This document shows, piece by piece, positions 1-8,464 of a stretch of DNA of 64,000 nucleotides. The notes beneath the pieces are model-generated. The model had not been told where the DNA came from, did no database searches, and was given only the letters and a program-made list of their open reading frames with translations. The DNA lies in contig NZ_CP024608.1 of NCBI RefSeq assembly GCF_002752675.1, positions 6,076,001 to 6,140,000 on the forward strand. Reading direction: 5' to 3'. How positions within the stretch are numbered: the first letter of the stretch is position 1; each line of letters begins with the position of its first letter. The position numbers were made by a program, and so were the translations under genes. The stretch comes from Massilia violaceinigra. Its GTDB lineage: Bacteria; Pseudomonadota; Gammaproteobacteria; Burkholderiales; Burkholderiaceae_D.

Positions 1-377
1 ACCAGGCCAATCAGGGTCACGCCCAGCGCCAGCAGCGGTACCGCCATGGCCGTGCCGCGCACGATGGCCTGGCCGGCGCCGCCGGCCATTTCAAACGCCA
101 GCAAGCCAAGGTCGCGCACGAGGGTCAGGACCAGCAGCGAGGAAAAAAAGCCCATCGTCAGCATCCCTGCCCACGCCAGCTGGTCGGCCCAGCGCCAGCG
201 CTTGAAGCGCACCGACAGCAGCCCGGCCGGCATCAAGAGAGTCGACGCGGCCAGCAAGGCGACCGCCAGGGCCACGCCCAGCGGGCCGGGATCGATGGCC
301 GGCACCAGCCGCATGCCTATATAGACATGCAACATTGACAGAAGGGCCAGGACGATGAAAACGGCGCGCGCGGGCAT
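1..377 (-). CDS. membrane metallophosphoesterase, N-terminal part (runs off window)
   Basis: Reading the minus strand from 377 to the window edge gives about 125 residues with four hydrophobic segments and no stop, starting MPARAVFIVLALL. The pattern of short loops (HVYIGMRLVP, then a second helix pair ending near LVLTLVRDLG) is what I know from the N-terminal membrane part of YkuE/YaeI-like metallophosphoesterases, whose catalytic domain would lie beyond position 1. The family call is recognition of this N-terminal style only; no metal-binding motif is visible inside the window. An in-frame ATG at 425 would add 16 residues; neither start has a convincing Shine-Dalgarno site. It is divergent from the glycine-zipper gene. 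Confidence 0.6.
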   Translation of the reverse strand, partial: MPARAVFIVLALLSMLHVYIGMRLVPAIDPGPLGVALAVALLAASTLLMPAGLLSVRFKRWRWADQLAWAGMLTMGFFSSLLVLTLVRDLGLLAFEMAGGAGQAIVRGTAMAVPLLALGVTLIGL

Positions 378-591
378 GGGCAGGTCCGGAAAAGGAGGGG
401 TAACCGAAGGCAGATGGGGCGGCATTCGGCTTACGCAAGGGCAAAGATCGCACGCGACCGTTGTTACAGTACGCACGCATTTGTAAGATTCTGTATTACC
501 AATGGAGTTCCCATGGAGTACCGCTATAGTGGAGTCATGCCCCAGCGCTTGCGTGATCATCCCGATCTCGGTTGAGGCCAAAGGAAACGCT

Positions 592-1110
592 ATGTTGAAC
601 ACACAATTTGTTGGTGCGGTGATTCTGGCTGCAGCGGCCATCTCATCCACCGCAATGGCTAGCGACCGCGGCGTCAATACGGCGATCGGCGCCGTCGCCG
701 GCGCAGCAATCGGCAACAGCACCGGATCGCGCAACGGCGCGCTGGTTGGTGGCGTCATCGGTGCGGTGGTCGGCAATTCGATCAGCACCCGTGACCGTGC
801 TTACAACTCCGGAAACTACAACGACAGCCGTTACGACAGCCGTTACGACAACCGCTATGAAACCCGCTACGAAGAGCGCCGCTACGAGCGCCCGTACCGC
901 GAGCCGGCACGCGTGTATGTCGAATCGCGCAGCTACTACCAGCCAGCCCCGGTGTATTACGCGCCGCCTCCGCGCTACTACGGCCCTCCGGCGGTCGTGT
1001 ATGTTGAGCGCGGCCGCGGATATCGTCACGGGTACGGACATGGTCATGGCCGCGGCCACGGTCGTGGTCACGGACACGGTCACGGATACGGATACGGATA
1101 CGACCGTTAA
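592..1110 (+). CDS. secreted glycine-zipper protein with His/Gly/Tyr-rich tail
   Basis: Predicted 172-residue exported protein. A signal peptide (MLNTQFVGAVILAAAAISSTAMA) is followed by a glycine-zipper hairpin (GAVAGAAIGN ... GALVGGVIGAVVGN) like that of 17-kDa surface antigen/osmotically inducible lipoproteins, then a Tyr/Arg-rich stretch and a terminal GHGHGRGHG run of low complexity. There is no lipobox cysteine. I start at 592 (AAAGGAAA seven bases upstream) instead of the upstream in-frame codon at 502, because only this start puts the signal peptide at the N-terminus. Function is unknown; glycine zippers usually insert in or associate with the outer membrane. A strong terminator follows. 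Confidence 0.75.
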   Translation: MLNTQFVGAVILAAAAISSTAMASDRGVNTAIGAVAGAAIGNSTGSRNGALVGGVIGAVVGNSISTRDRAYNSGNYNDSRYDSRYDNRYETRYEERRYERPYREPARVYVESRSYYQPAPVYYAPPPRYYGPPAVVYVERGRGYRHGYGHGHGRGHGRGHGHGHGYGYGYDR

Positions 1111-1139
1111 TAACAGCTAGTTCCCCCCAGATTTGCCCG

Positions 1140-1165
1140 GGCACGAGTTTCTCGTGCCTTTTTTT
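1140..1165 (+). terminator. intrinsic terminator after glycine-zipper gene
   Basis: Perfect 8-bp stem GGCACGAG / CTCGTGCC with a 3-base loop, directly followed by seven T residues. It lies 30 bases after the stop at 1110 and insulates the kinase operon that starts at 1238. Confidence 0.9.
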
Positions 1166-1237
1166 CGTCTCGACACCCTTTCCCACGCCCCCGACTATGG
1201 CTTGCTGACGGCACGTGCCGGCACCTGAGGGGGAAGC

Positions 1238-2242
1238 ATGGAAACAGCGGACGCAATCATCGCGCTTGGGGCGGGCCAATACCGCCTGTGCGGCCAGCTG
1301 GGCGGCTCCGCCTACGGCGTGGTGTGGCGTGCGATGGGGCCGCGCGGCGAGGTGGCGCTCAAGCTGGTCAACCGCGACCAGATGGCGCGCGCCCATCCCC
1401 TGCAGCGGGAGCGCTGGGTGACCAGCGCCCGCAACGAAATCGCCTTCCTGCAATCGCTCGCCCCGTGGGACGAGCGCCACGTGGTGCGCCTGCTCGACAG
1501 CGGCGAGCACGATGGCTTGCCCGTCATGGCGCTCGAACTGCTCGACACCGACCTTGGCCGCCACATCGCCATCGAACGCGATGCCGGGCGCCCGCTCGCC
1601 ACCAGTCAGCTGCTCGACTGGCTCGGGCAGATCAACCAGGCGCTGGCCAAGGTTCACCAGTACGGCTGGTCGTATCTGGACTTAAAGCCGGCCAATGTGC
1701 TGCTCTCGCGCCGTCACGGCAGCGTCAAGCTGGCCGATTTCGGCACCAGCCGCCCGCTGGCCGACGGCCATGCCCGCGCCTACGCCGGCACGGCCAGCTG
1801 GCAGGCGCCGGAACAGTTTTTCCCGGACCGCGCCGGCTGCTACGATACCGATACGCGTACCGACTATTTTGCCCTCGGGGCGCTGTTTTATTATCTGGTG
1901 ACGGGCGGCCTGCCGCTGCGCTTTTGCAGCGACTGCGGCCAGGCATACCGCGAGCACCGCAACGAGGGCGCGGCCATGCTGCTGGCGCGCCACGGAAACC
2001 GCCCTCCTCCCACCCTGCACGCCGATGAAGCGGCCCATTTCGTGCGCGCCTTCGGGCGCCAGGCCGACGCCGGCACCTGGAGCCCGGCGGCCGATGTCCC
2101 ATCGAGCGGCGCGGACGAGGCGCTGCTCCTGCTGCGCGCCCTGCTCGGCGCCGACCGCGCGCAGCGGCCGCGCCACGCCATGCAGATCAGCCGCATGATC
2201 GGCGCCATCCGCGCCGCCCTGCCCGCGAGCGTCCAGCCATGA
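1238..2242 (+). CDS. Ser/Thr protein kinase (soluble, non-RD)
   Basis: A 334-residue eukaryotic-like kinase. Visible motifs: glycine loop GGSAYGVV (22-29), VALK lysine K42, catalytic loop YLDLKPAN with D148 and N153, DFG at 167-169 and APE at 190-192. The usual HRD arginine is leucine, so this is a non-RD kinase, which normally does not need activation-loop phosphorylation. There is no transmembrane segment and no PASTA or other sensor domain, so it must be recruited or be regulated by partners. A GGGGGAAGC site precedes the ATG. Its stop overlaps the next start (ATGA, 2239-2242), so it is translationally coupled to the SEDS/FHA-like protein, its likely substrate or partner. Confidence 0.88.
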   Translation: METADAIIALGAGQYRLCGQLGGSAYGVVWRAMGPRGEVALKLVNRDQMARAHPLQRERWVTSARNEIAFLQSLAPWDERHVVRLLDSGEHDGLPVMALELLDTDLGRHIAIERDAGRPLATSQLLDWLGQINQALAKVHQYGWSYLDLKPANVLLSRRHGSVKLADFGTSRPLADGHARAYAGTASWQAPEQFFPDRAGCYDTDTRTDYFALGALFYYLVTGGLPLRFCSDCGQAYREHRNEGAAMLLARHGNRPPPTLHADEAAHFVRAFGRQADAGTWSPAADVPSSGADEALLLLRALLGADRAQRPRHAMQISRMIGAIRAALPASVQP

Positions 2243-4635
2243 TGCGCTTTCAGCTTGCGGACCGTTCGCCGGGCTTCATCCTGACCGCCAGCCTGCTCGC
2301 GGTCCTGTGCCTGCTGCAGCTGGTGTGCCTGTGGCGCGCGCCGCCGGCATGGTCGCCCGAGCGCATTTCGGTGTCGCTGCCGCCGGGCGAATCGCTCACC
2401 TTGGGCGACGCCGAACTGGCCGCTCCCCAGGCCGACAGCGCCCACCTGGCAGTGCGCCGCGCGAATGACGGCAGCTGGTGGGCCAGCAACGTCAGCGCCG
2501 GCAAGCAGGTGCTGCTTCAGCGCGATGGGTTTGATCGCCGCATGGGCTCAAGCGCCCTGCGCGCCGGCCAGTCGTTCCGCATCGGCGCCGCGCGTTTCGA
2601 TGTCGCCGACGCCAGTGCCAGGCAAGTCGCGTTCTCCGGCCCCGGCGCCGCATGGCGCTACGACGGCGCCACCCTCTACCGCAACGACAGCGCCCAGCCC
2701 GCGTGCCCGGACGCCGGCGTCGCCGCGCGCGCCATCGCGCTCTGGAACCGCGCCATGCCGCAAGCGCTGACGGTGGCGCGTCCGCTTACCTTCGGCGGCA
2801 ATCTGTACTGCGGCAACCGGCTCGGCATCGCCTATGTGGAGGGCGCCAGCGCCACCATCGCCCGCGCCCGCGACGGCCTGCTGCTCTCGGGCGCCGCCGA
2901 ACGCGCACCGCTCCTGATTTCGTCCGCCGCCGGAACCGTCGACCTGGCGCGCAGCGCCGAACCGCTGGCCGGCGTGCAGACGCTGGTGGCCGGGCGTACC
3001 CGGCTCGGCGTGCGGATTAGCGACGGCGTGCTGCACCTGCTGCCGCAACGCCACGTGGCGCTGTACGCCGAAGCCGACGCCCTGCTGCCGGCCCAGGTGG
3101 CGTGGCAGTGGAAGAAACGCGGCCTGTGGACGCTGCCCGCCGGGCGTCCTTGGTACGTTGCTCTGGGCCTGTGCATCTTGCTGGCCGCGGCGGCGGCCGT
3201 GCAATGGCAGCGCGGCGCCTGGCCTTTTACACGCGATACCGGCCGCGCGCTGCGCGCGGCGGCCATCGGCAGTGCGTTGCTGGCCATTGCCGGCGTGGCC
3301 GCGCTGCTGTTCCAGCGCTCCGGCAGCGCGCCGGGCGTGGGCTGGTCGATGCTGCTGGCATGGACAGCGCTGTGGGGCTGCCTGCTGGTGCCGGCGCGCC
3401 TGACCTTGGCCACGGCGGCGGGCGTGCTGCTGCTGGCGGTCGGCCTGCTGGCGCAGCTCGAACTGGGCTTCGGCGGTGCCGAATCGGCCGCGCTGCGCCA
3501 TTTCCAGAAATCGGTGGCGCTGCTGGCGATCGGCCTTGGCATCGGAGCGCACCTGCGCCTGCGTGTACGCTCCGGCACGCCGGTCGTGCCGCAGACCAGC
3601 CTCGAATGGGTGCTCGCCCTGTTTGCGCTGGCGGCCCTGGCGGCGCTCCTGATGCAGGTGGTCTTCGGCGACGAAACCGGCGTGTTCGACCTGCAGCCGG
3701 TCGAATTCGCCAAGCTGGCGCTGACCGCGCTAACCGCGCACTGCCTCGCCATCGGCCTTGGCCGGCATGCGGACATGCCGGAACAATCGAGCCCCGCGCG
3801 GCGCTGGCTGCGCCTGGCGGCCCCGGTCCTGCTGTTCGCCGCCCTGCTCGGGCTGGCCCTGGTCCAGGTCGACGATTATTCGCCACTGATCCTGCTGCTG
3901 GTGTGGTGCATGGCGATGGCGCTGGCGTGGGCGCTGGCCACCCGCACCCACGCCGCCACCGCGGCCTTATTCGGCGTGGCGTGCGTGGCCGCAGGCAGCA
4001 TCGCCTGGCTGCGCAGCGCCGGCGTGGCGGAAGTGGCGCAGTGGGGCTTTTATGCCGACCGTTTCCTGGTGTGGCTGGACCCGGCCCAGCATCCGCATAC
4101 CGGCCAGCAGTTGCTGCTGGCGGCGCGCGCCATCGCCGAAGGCGCGTGGTGGGGCGCCGACAACGTGCTGGGACTGGGCGCCATGGGTCAGATCGGCGGC
4201 AGCGCGCTGCATATTCCGGCGGTGCAGGATGACTTTGCGCCGTCCTTCTTCCTGAACCGCCACGGCCTGCTGGGCGCACTGGCGCTGTGGGCGCTGCAGG
4301 CGCTGTTCCTGGTCGGCGTGCTGCAGACGGCGGCGCGCGCTTTTGGGGCCAGCGAGCAGACGCGCGACTTCCGCCAGGCCTGGCTGTGGCGCTTCCGCTG
4401 CTTCGCCCTGTGCGGCGGGGCCGCCTTCGTGCTGGGCCACTTCCTGCTGTCGTGGGGGACCAACCTGGCGATCTTCCCGATCATGGGCCAGCCCATGAGT
4501 TTTCTGTCGGCCGGCGGCAGCCACCTGCTGTTTTTCATCTGCCCCCTGCTAGCGTTCAGTGCAATCAGTGCGCAATCAATCGAGGAGAATCAACCATGCC
4601 GGTCTACGTCCAACATGAAGTCCTGGGCAAGGTGA
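2239..4635 (+). CDS. SEDS-family (FtsW/RodA-like) membrane protein with FHA-like N-terminus
   Basis: 798 residues. One N-terminal helix (13-31) is followed by about 270 non-membrane residues; the first part (roughly 45-120: LGDAELAAPQ, SAHLAVRR, GSWWASNVS, LRAGQSFRIG) has the order of an FHA beta-sandwich. From about 300 on there are some ten helices typical of SEDS peptidoglycan glycosyltransferases, including VQVDDYSPLIL (compare the catalytic QPDLGT region of RodA) and GQPMSFLSAGGSHLL near the C-terminus (compare the FtsW PFISYGGS motif). It would polymerise glycan strands from lipid II in the inner membrane. It overlaps the kinase by 4 bp and the next gene by 40 bp. The FHA call is pattern inference; the SEDS call is firmer. 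Confidence 0.8.
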   Translation: MMRFQLADRSPGFILTASLLAVLCLLQLVCLWRAPPAWSPERISVSLPPGESLTLGDAELAAPQADSAHLAVRRANDGSWWASNVSAGKQVLLQRDGFDRRMGSSALRAGQSFRIGAARFDVADASARQVAFSGPGAAWRYDGATLYRNDSAQPACPDAGVAARAIALWNRAMPQALTVARPLTFGGNLYCGNRLGIAYVEGASATIARARDGLLLSGAAERAPLLISSAAGTVDLARSAEPLAGVQTLVAGRTRLGVRISDGVLHLLPQRHVALYAEADALLPAQVAWQWKKRGLWTLPAGRPWYVALGLCILLAAAAAVQWQRGAWPFTRDTGRALRAAAIGSALLAIAGVAALLFQRSGSAPGVGWSMLLAWTALWGCLLVPARLTLATAAGVLLLAVGLLAQLELGFGGAESAALRHFQKSVALLAIGLGIGAHLRLRVRSGTPVVPQTSLEWVLALFALAALAALLMQVVFGDETGVFDLQPVEFAKLALTALTAHCLAIGLGRHADMPEQSSPARRWLRLAAPVLLFAALLGLALVQVDDYSPLILLLVWCMAMALAWALATRTHAATAALFGVACVAAGSIAWLRSAGVAEVAQWGFYADRFLVWLDPAQHPHTGQQLLLAARAIAEGAWWGADNVLGLGAMGQIGGSALHIPAVQDDFAPSFFLNRHGLLGALALWALQALFLVGVLQTAARAFGASEQTRDFRQAWLWRFRCFALCGGAAFVLGHFLLSWGTNLAIFPIMGQPMSFLSAGGSHLLFFICPLLAFSAISAQSIEENQPCRSTSNMKSWAR

Positions 4636-6116
4636 ACGATGTGTTCAACGCCGAAACCCTGTGGCAGGCGCCCGGTCTGGCCCTGTTCTCGCGCCGCCCG
4701 CTGCTGCGCGACCTGCTCGAACGCTCGCCGCGCGAACACCGCGGCCGCGCGCCCACCCGCTGCTTCTCGCATATCACCCTGATGCTGGCGCAGGATGAAG
4801 TCGACGACGACCGCCACCTGACGCGCGGCGCCCGCGTGCGCGACCTGGCGCAATCGCTCACGGCCCTGCACCAGAAAGACTTCGGCGACCTGCTCGGCAG
4901 CGACGACGTGCGCTACGACGTGATCGGCACCGACGCGCTGGAACCGGGCCAGGTCGAGGTCAAGTTCGGCCACGCGGTGTACCTGCCCGCCGCCGGCGAG
5001 CAGCCCTTGTATACAGTGGAAACCTCGCGCGACAGCGCCATCTGGCAGGCGGTGTGCCCGATCTTCCCGCAACAGCGCCTGGCCCTGATCGGCCACGATG
5101 CCGACCTGGCCAGCCACGCGGTGCCGGCCTGGCCGTTCGGCACGGTGGGTGCCATTTTGCTCATTAACGATGGTCCCGACGCCCCGATCGAGGTGCAGGT
5201 GCGGCCCAAGGGCGCATTCGACTGCGTGCTCGACCCGCTGAGCGGCCATTACGTCGTCAGCGCCAAGGGCGACAGCGCCGGCGCGCGCCTGCTGATGCGC
5301 GTGCGCCGCGCCGGTGCGGCCCCGATCCCCGCTCCCTCGGGCAAACCGGCGGCGGTCTGGAAGGCGCGCGCGCCGGCCGGCCTGGATGCCGGCGACACCG
5401 CCGTGCCGTTCAGCCACCGTCCCGCCGCCGCGCCGGTCGAGAGCGACGCGACTTACGCCCCGCTCGCGCAGCAGCGCGTCAGCCTGGTCGGCTTGGCGCT
5501 GCCCTGCCTGAGCCGCTATCACGATACCGGCGCCGTCTCGATGGAGATTGGCCTGGCGCCCTCGCTGCAGCTGGCCGCCGACGGTGAAGCGGCCGCCATC
5601 GGTTTCGCCGTCGACGCGGCCGACCAGCTGTTCGCGGTCACCGGCGCCGGACGCCAGCCGATCGAGGCGCCCGCCACCTTCACCCCGGTCGACGCGCGCG
5701 CGGTGGAACTGCTGGCGGTCGCCCCGGCCATGGCGGAGCGCTATCGCGCCCTGCTGCGCCTGCCGCATCCGATCGCCGCTCCCGTGGCCAGCGGCGCACG
5801 CTTTGCCTTCGGACGCAGCGCGCCCATGCTGGCGGCGCTGCGGGTGCTCGATTCGGCGCGCTTCCTGCGCCTTGCCGGCGGCGCCGACAGCGCCAGCGCC
5901 GACCGTATCGGGCTGTCGCGCAGCGCGTTCAGCTTCGAGGCGGGACCAGGCGGTTACCGGATCGGGCGCCTGAGCGCGACCCAGGCGCTGTACCACCTTG
6001 ACGACCAGCTGGTTTTCGTGGCCAGCATCGGCGAGGCCAGCGCCGACAAGCCCTATATGCTGCCATCCGGTCATCATCTGGTGGCCGGCCACTACGTGCT
6101 GCGTTTCGACGCGTAA
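4596..6116 (+). CDS. FHA-like protein of the kinase/SEDS operon
   Basis: 506 residues, soluble, no signal peptide. I start at 4596 (MPVYVQHEVLGK) because GAGGAG lies just upstream and the longer frame from 4287 is only a shadow inside the SEDS gene. The N-terminal 230 residues are not recognised (contain HITLMLAQDEVDDDRHL and an oxidised-looking beta-rich part). The last about 80 residues (RIGLSRSAFSFEAGPGGYRIGRLSATQALYH... in outline) have the spacing of an FHA domain: a semi-conserved S-R-S turn, then short strands and a final VLRFDA. It is the third gene of the operon, so a phosphothreonine reader linking kinase and wall synthesis is a reasonable guess, not shown. Confidence 0.65.
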   Translation: MPVYVQHEVLGKVNDVFNAETLWQAPGLALFSRRPLLRDLLERSPREHRGRAPTRCFSHITLMLAQDEVDDDRHLTRGARVRDLAQSLTALHQKDFGDLLGSDDVRYDVIGTDALEPGQVEVKFGHAVYLPAAGEQPLYTVETSRDSAIWQAVCPIFPQQRLALIGHDADLASHAVPAWPFGTVGAILLINDGPDAPIEVQVRPKGAFDCVLDPLSGHYVVSAKGDSAGARLLMRVRRAGAAPIPAPSGKPAAVWKARAPAGLDAGDTAVPFSHRPAAAPVESDATYAPLAQQRVSLVGLALPCLSRYHDTGAVSMEIGLAPSLQLAADGEAAAIGFAVDAADQLFAVTGAGRQPIEAPATFTPVDARAVELLAVAPAMAERYRALLRLPHPIAAPVASGARFAFGRSAPMLAALRVLDSARFLRLAGGADSASADRIGLSRSAFSFEAGPGGYRIGRLSATQALYHLDDQLVFVASIGEASADKPYMLPSGHHLVAGHYVLRFDA

Positions 6117-6126
6117 GGAGAGCGCC

Positions 6127-6558
6127 ATGCCAAGCGCAAGTTATCTGACCATGGCCGCCTACGCGGCGGGCCTGGTCGCCACCCTGGTGCTGGCGGCGTG
6201 GCTGACACCTGCGCGCTGGTGGCGCCGGCCGAACCTGCGCGCGGCTGGCATCCTGGTGGCCGGCACCTGGGGACTGGGCGCCCTTCTGATGTCGCTGCTG
6301 CCGGCGGCCTTGCCGGCGCTGGCGGCCGCACCGTCCAACGCCGGCATCAGCTACACCGTCTACGACGATCTGAACCTGCGCGCGGACAAAGGCATCGGCG
6401 CCCAGCGCATCGCCGTGGCGCCGGCGGGAACCGTGGTAACCACGACCGGCCTGCGCGACGGCGACTGGTGGCAGGTCAGCGCGCGCATCGACGGCAAGAT
6501 TGTACGCGGCTGGTCGAGCAGCCTGTGGCTGCGGCGCGCCGAGGAAGCGCGGCGCTGA
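6127..6558 (+). CDS. membrane-anchored SH3-like protein
   Basis: 143 residues. Two hydrophobic helices (about 8-25 and 40-62) with a short basic loop are followed by an SH3b-like domain (about 72-135): YTVYDDLNLRADKGIG, PAGTVVTTTGLRDGDWWQVSAR, VRGWSSSLWLRR. The order N-L-R-A, G-D-W-W-V, G-W-S/V-x-x-x-L/Y-L is typical of bacterial SH3 domains, many of which bind peptidoglycan. TAAGGAGAG lies 7 bases before the ATG and only 10 bases separate it from the previous stop, so it belongs to the kinase/SEDS operon. Probable role: periplasmic wall-binding accessory to the SEDS protein. Confidence 0.75.
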   Translation: MPSASYLTMAAYAAGLVATLVLAAWLTPARWWRRPNLRAAGILVAGTWGLGALLMSLLPAALPALAAAPSNAGISYTVYDDLNLRADKGIGAQRIAVAPAGTVVTTTGLRDGDWWQVSARIDGKIVRGWSSSLWLRRAEEARR

Positions 6559-6564
6559 GGGTGG

Positions 6565-7020
6565 TCAGGCGGGCAGCTTCATCGGGTTGAAATGCAGGCC
6601 ATTGACACTCTGCATGGGCGAGGCACGCTCGAAACCCATGGCCTGGTAGACCGGCAGCGCGTAATTGGAGGAATTGACGGTAAAGCTGCCATCGCCACCG
6701 CCATCGATCGCTTCGCGCCGGGCCACGTCCCACATGGCGCGCGCCACGCCGCGTCCGTGGAAGTTCTTACCGACGAACATGTGATACAGATGCCTGCGTT
6801 CGCGTACGGCGATAAAACCCGCCAGTTCGCCGTCGATCTCGGCCACGTGATACACATAGCCCTTTGCCAGAAAACCCTGGAAACCCTGTTCGTCATTGTC
6901 ACGCAGGAAGGTGGCGACCACCTCCGGCGGCGATTCGTGCACGATGAACTCGGTGGCCAGCGCGCGGAACAGCGCGACGACGGCGGGGATGTCGCTGGGC
7001 TCGATGGGACGGATACGCAT
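6565..7020 (-). CDS. GNAT family N-acetyltransferase
   Basis: 151 residues forming a single GNAT fold: N-terminal MRIRPIEPSDIPAVVALF, central strand GELAGFIAVRERRHLYHMFV, acetyl-CoA pyrophosphate loop NFHGRGVARAMW (Q/R-x-x-G-x-G/A type), and C-terminal SNYALPVYQAMGFE. Substrate unknown. It runs opposite to the SH3-like gene (6 bases between stops) and diverges from the MFS exporter at 7136. Its position between two halves of the signalling set looks like an insertion into an older cluster, but nothing marks a mobile element. Confidence 0.85.
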   Translation of the reverse strand: MRIRPIEPSDIPAVVALFRALATEFIVHESPPEVVATFLRDNDEQGFQGFLAKGYVYHVAEIDGELAGFIAVRERRHLYHMFVGKNFHGRGVARAMWDVARREAIDGGGDGSFTVNSSNYALPVYQAMGFERASPMQSVNGLHFNPMKLPA

Positions 7021-7135
7021 TGTCGGTTTAATGAGGTTGGCAGAGCACTATTGTGCACGTTTGGCCGCGATTGTGCAGGCCATTTGCGCCCGCATGTTGA
7101 CGCCCGGCACTAGCGCGCCGTAGACTGGAACGATC

Positions 7136-8389
7136 ATGTCCAAACCGAGCCTGTCCGTTCCCCTGCCGGTGCCGTCGCTGTGCGCCAAGGTGCCCTTGTC
7201 CAAGCCGCTGCGCCACGCGCGCTTCCGGCATTTGTGGACCGCCAACCTGATATCGAACCTCGGTACCTGGACCCAGACCTTCGCCTCGGCCTGGCTGATT
7301 GCCTGTGTGGCAAGCTCGGCTTCGACGGCGAGCCTGGTCCAGACCGCGAGCTACATTCCCATTTTTCTGTTTGCGCTGTTCGCCGGCGTGATTGCGGACG
7401 CGGTGGACCGGCCCAAATTTTTGTTCTTCTGTAATCTGTTCATGGCCCTGTGCGCCTGCGCCATGGCCGCGCTGGCCATCAGTGGCCGGGTGTCGACCGC
7501 GCCCGTGCTGGCGTTGACGTTCTGCATGGGCGCCGGCGCGGCCTTCATGTGGCCGGCCTGGCAAGCGTCGATGTCGGGCCTGGTCGAACCGGACGAGGTC
7601 GAAGCGGCCGCCACCCTCAACAATCTCAGCTACAACGTCGCGGCCATCGTCGGGCCGGCGCTGGGCGGGCTGCTGTTCAACTGGGTCGGCGCCGGCGCGC
7701 TGTTCCTGGTCAACGCGCTTTCCTTCATCGGTTTGCTGACCGTGTACTGGTCGTGGTGGCGCGACGGCGTGCCCGAGCCGCGCGCCCGGGTCGATTTTGC
7801 AAGCAGCCTCAAGCTCGGCGTGCGCACCGCGCTCGGCTGCGGGCGCTACCGGCGCATCCTGCTCAATGTGTGCACCGTGTTTTTCGCGACGATTGCGTTC
7901 GCGGCGCTGCTGCCGGTGTTCGTGCGCCAGGTGCTGGACATGGATTCGAGCGTGTTCGGCATCCTGATGGGCAGCCTGGGCGCGGGCGCCGTGTGCGGCG
8001 CCTTCCTGCTGCCTTCGCTGCGCACACGGGCCGGCAAGACGCGCCTGCTGAGCGGCTCGCTACTGGTCTACGGCGCCATGCTGTGCCTGCTGCCATTCAT
8101 CCGCTCGCTGGCGTTGCTGGTGCCGCTCATTGTGGCGGCCGGCATGGCGTGGTCTGCCACCGTCTCGACCCTGAACGCGGCGGCCCAGCTGGCTTTTCCG
8201 GCCAGCATACGCGCACGCACCCTGTCGATCTATCTGTTCGTGATGGCAGGCGGCTATACCGTGGGCAGCGTGGTCTGGGGGGCGCTGGCCGACCGGGTCG
8301 GCGTGCAGGCCGCGCTGGCCACCGCCGGCGCCTGCGTGATCGTCAATGCCATTGCACTCGCGACAGGAAAGCGGGAAACATCCATCTGA
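7136..8389 (+). CDS. MFS exporter (MFS_3 / EntS-like family)
   Basis: 417 residues with twelve likely helices. The start NARFRHLW-type sequence (LRHARFRHLWTANLISNLGTW) and the loop FAGVIADAVDRPKFL (motif A-like) are typical of the MFS_3 transmembrane secretion effector group that includes enterobactin exporter EntS. The middle contains NLSYNVAAIVGPALGGLLF and the second half ends ALADRVGVQAALATAG. Likely a proton-driven efflux protein of the inner membrane; substrate not predictable. It stands alone, divergent from the GNAT gene, and is followed after 75 bases by the PP2C gene. Confidence 0.85.
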   Translation: MSKPSLSVPLPVPSLCAKVPLSKPLRHARFRHLWTANLISNLGTWTQTFASAWLIACVASSASTASLVQTASYIPIFLFALFAGVIADAVDRPKFLFFCNLFMALCACAMAALAISGRVSTAPVLALTFCMGAGAAFMWPAWQASMSGLVEPDEVEAAATLNNLSYNVAAIVGPALGGLLFNWVGAGALFLVNALSFIGLLTVYWSWWRDGVPEPRARVDFASSLKLGVRTALGCGRYRRILLNVCTVFFATIAFAALLPVFVRQVLDMDSSVFGILMGSLGAGAVCGAFLLPSLRTRAGKTRLLSGSLLVYGAMLCLLPFIRSLALLVPLIVAAGMAWSATVSTLNAAAQLAFPASIRARTLSIYLFVMAGGYTVGSVVWGALADRVGVQAALATAGACVIVNAIALATGKRETSI

Positions 8390-8464
8390 TCGTCGTTTTG
8401 GCGCGGCACCGTTTCGGATAAGCTGTCAGGATTGCATCTGTGCAAAACAAATCCGCCCAGCCCC

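Noticed and set aside
4287..4595. Upstream extension of the FHA-like gene (open frame from 4287)
   Set aside because: It lies entirely inside the SEDS gene and reads as Arg/Ala/Gly-rich shadow; the ATG at 4596 has GAGGAG upstream.
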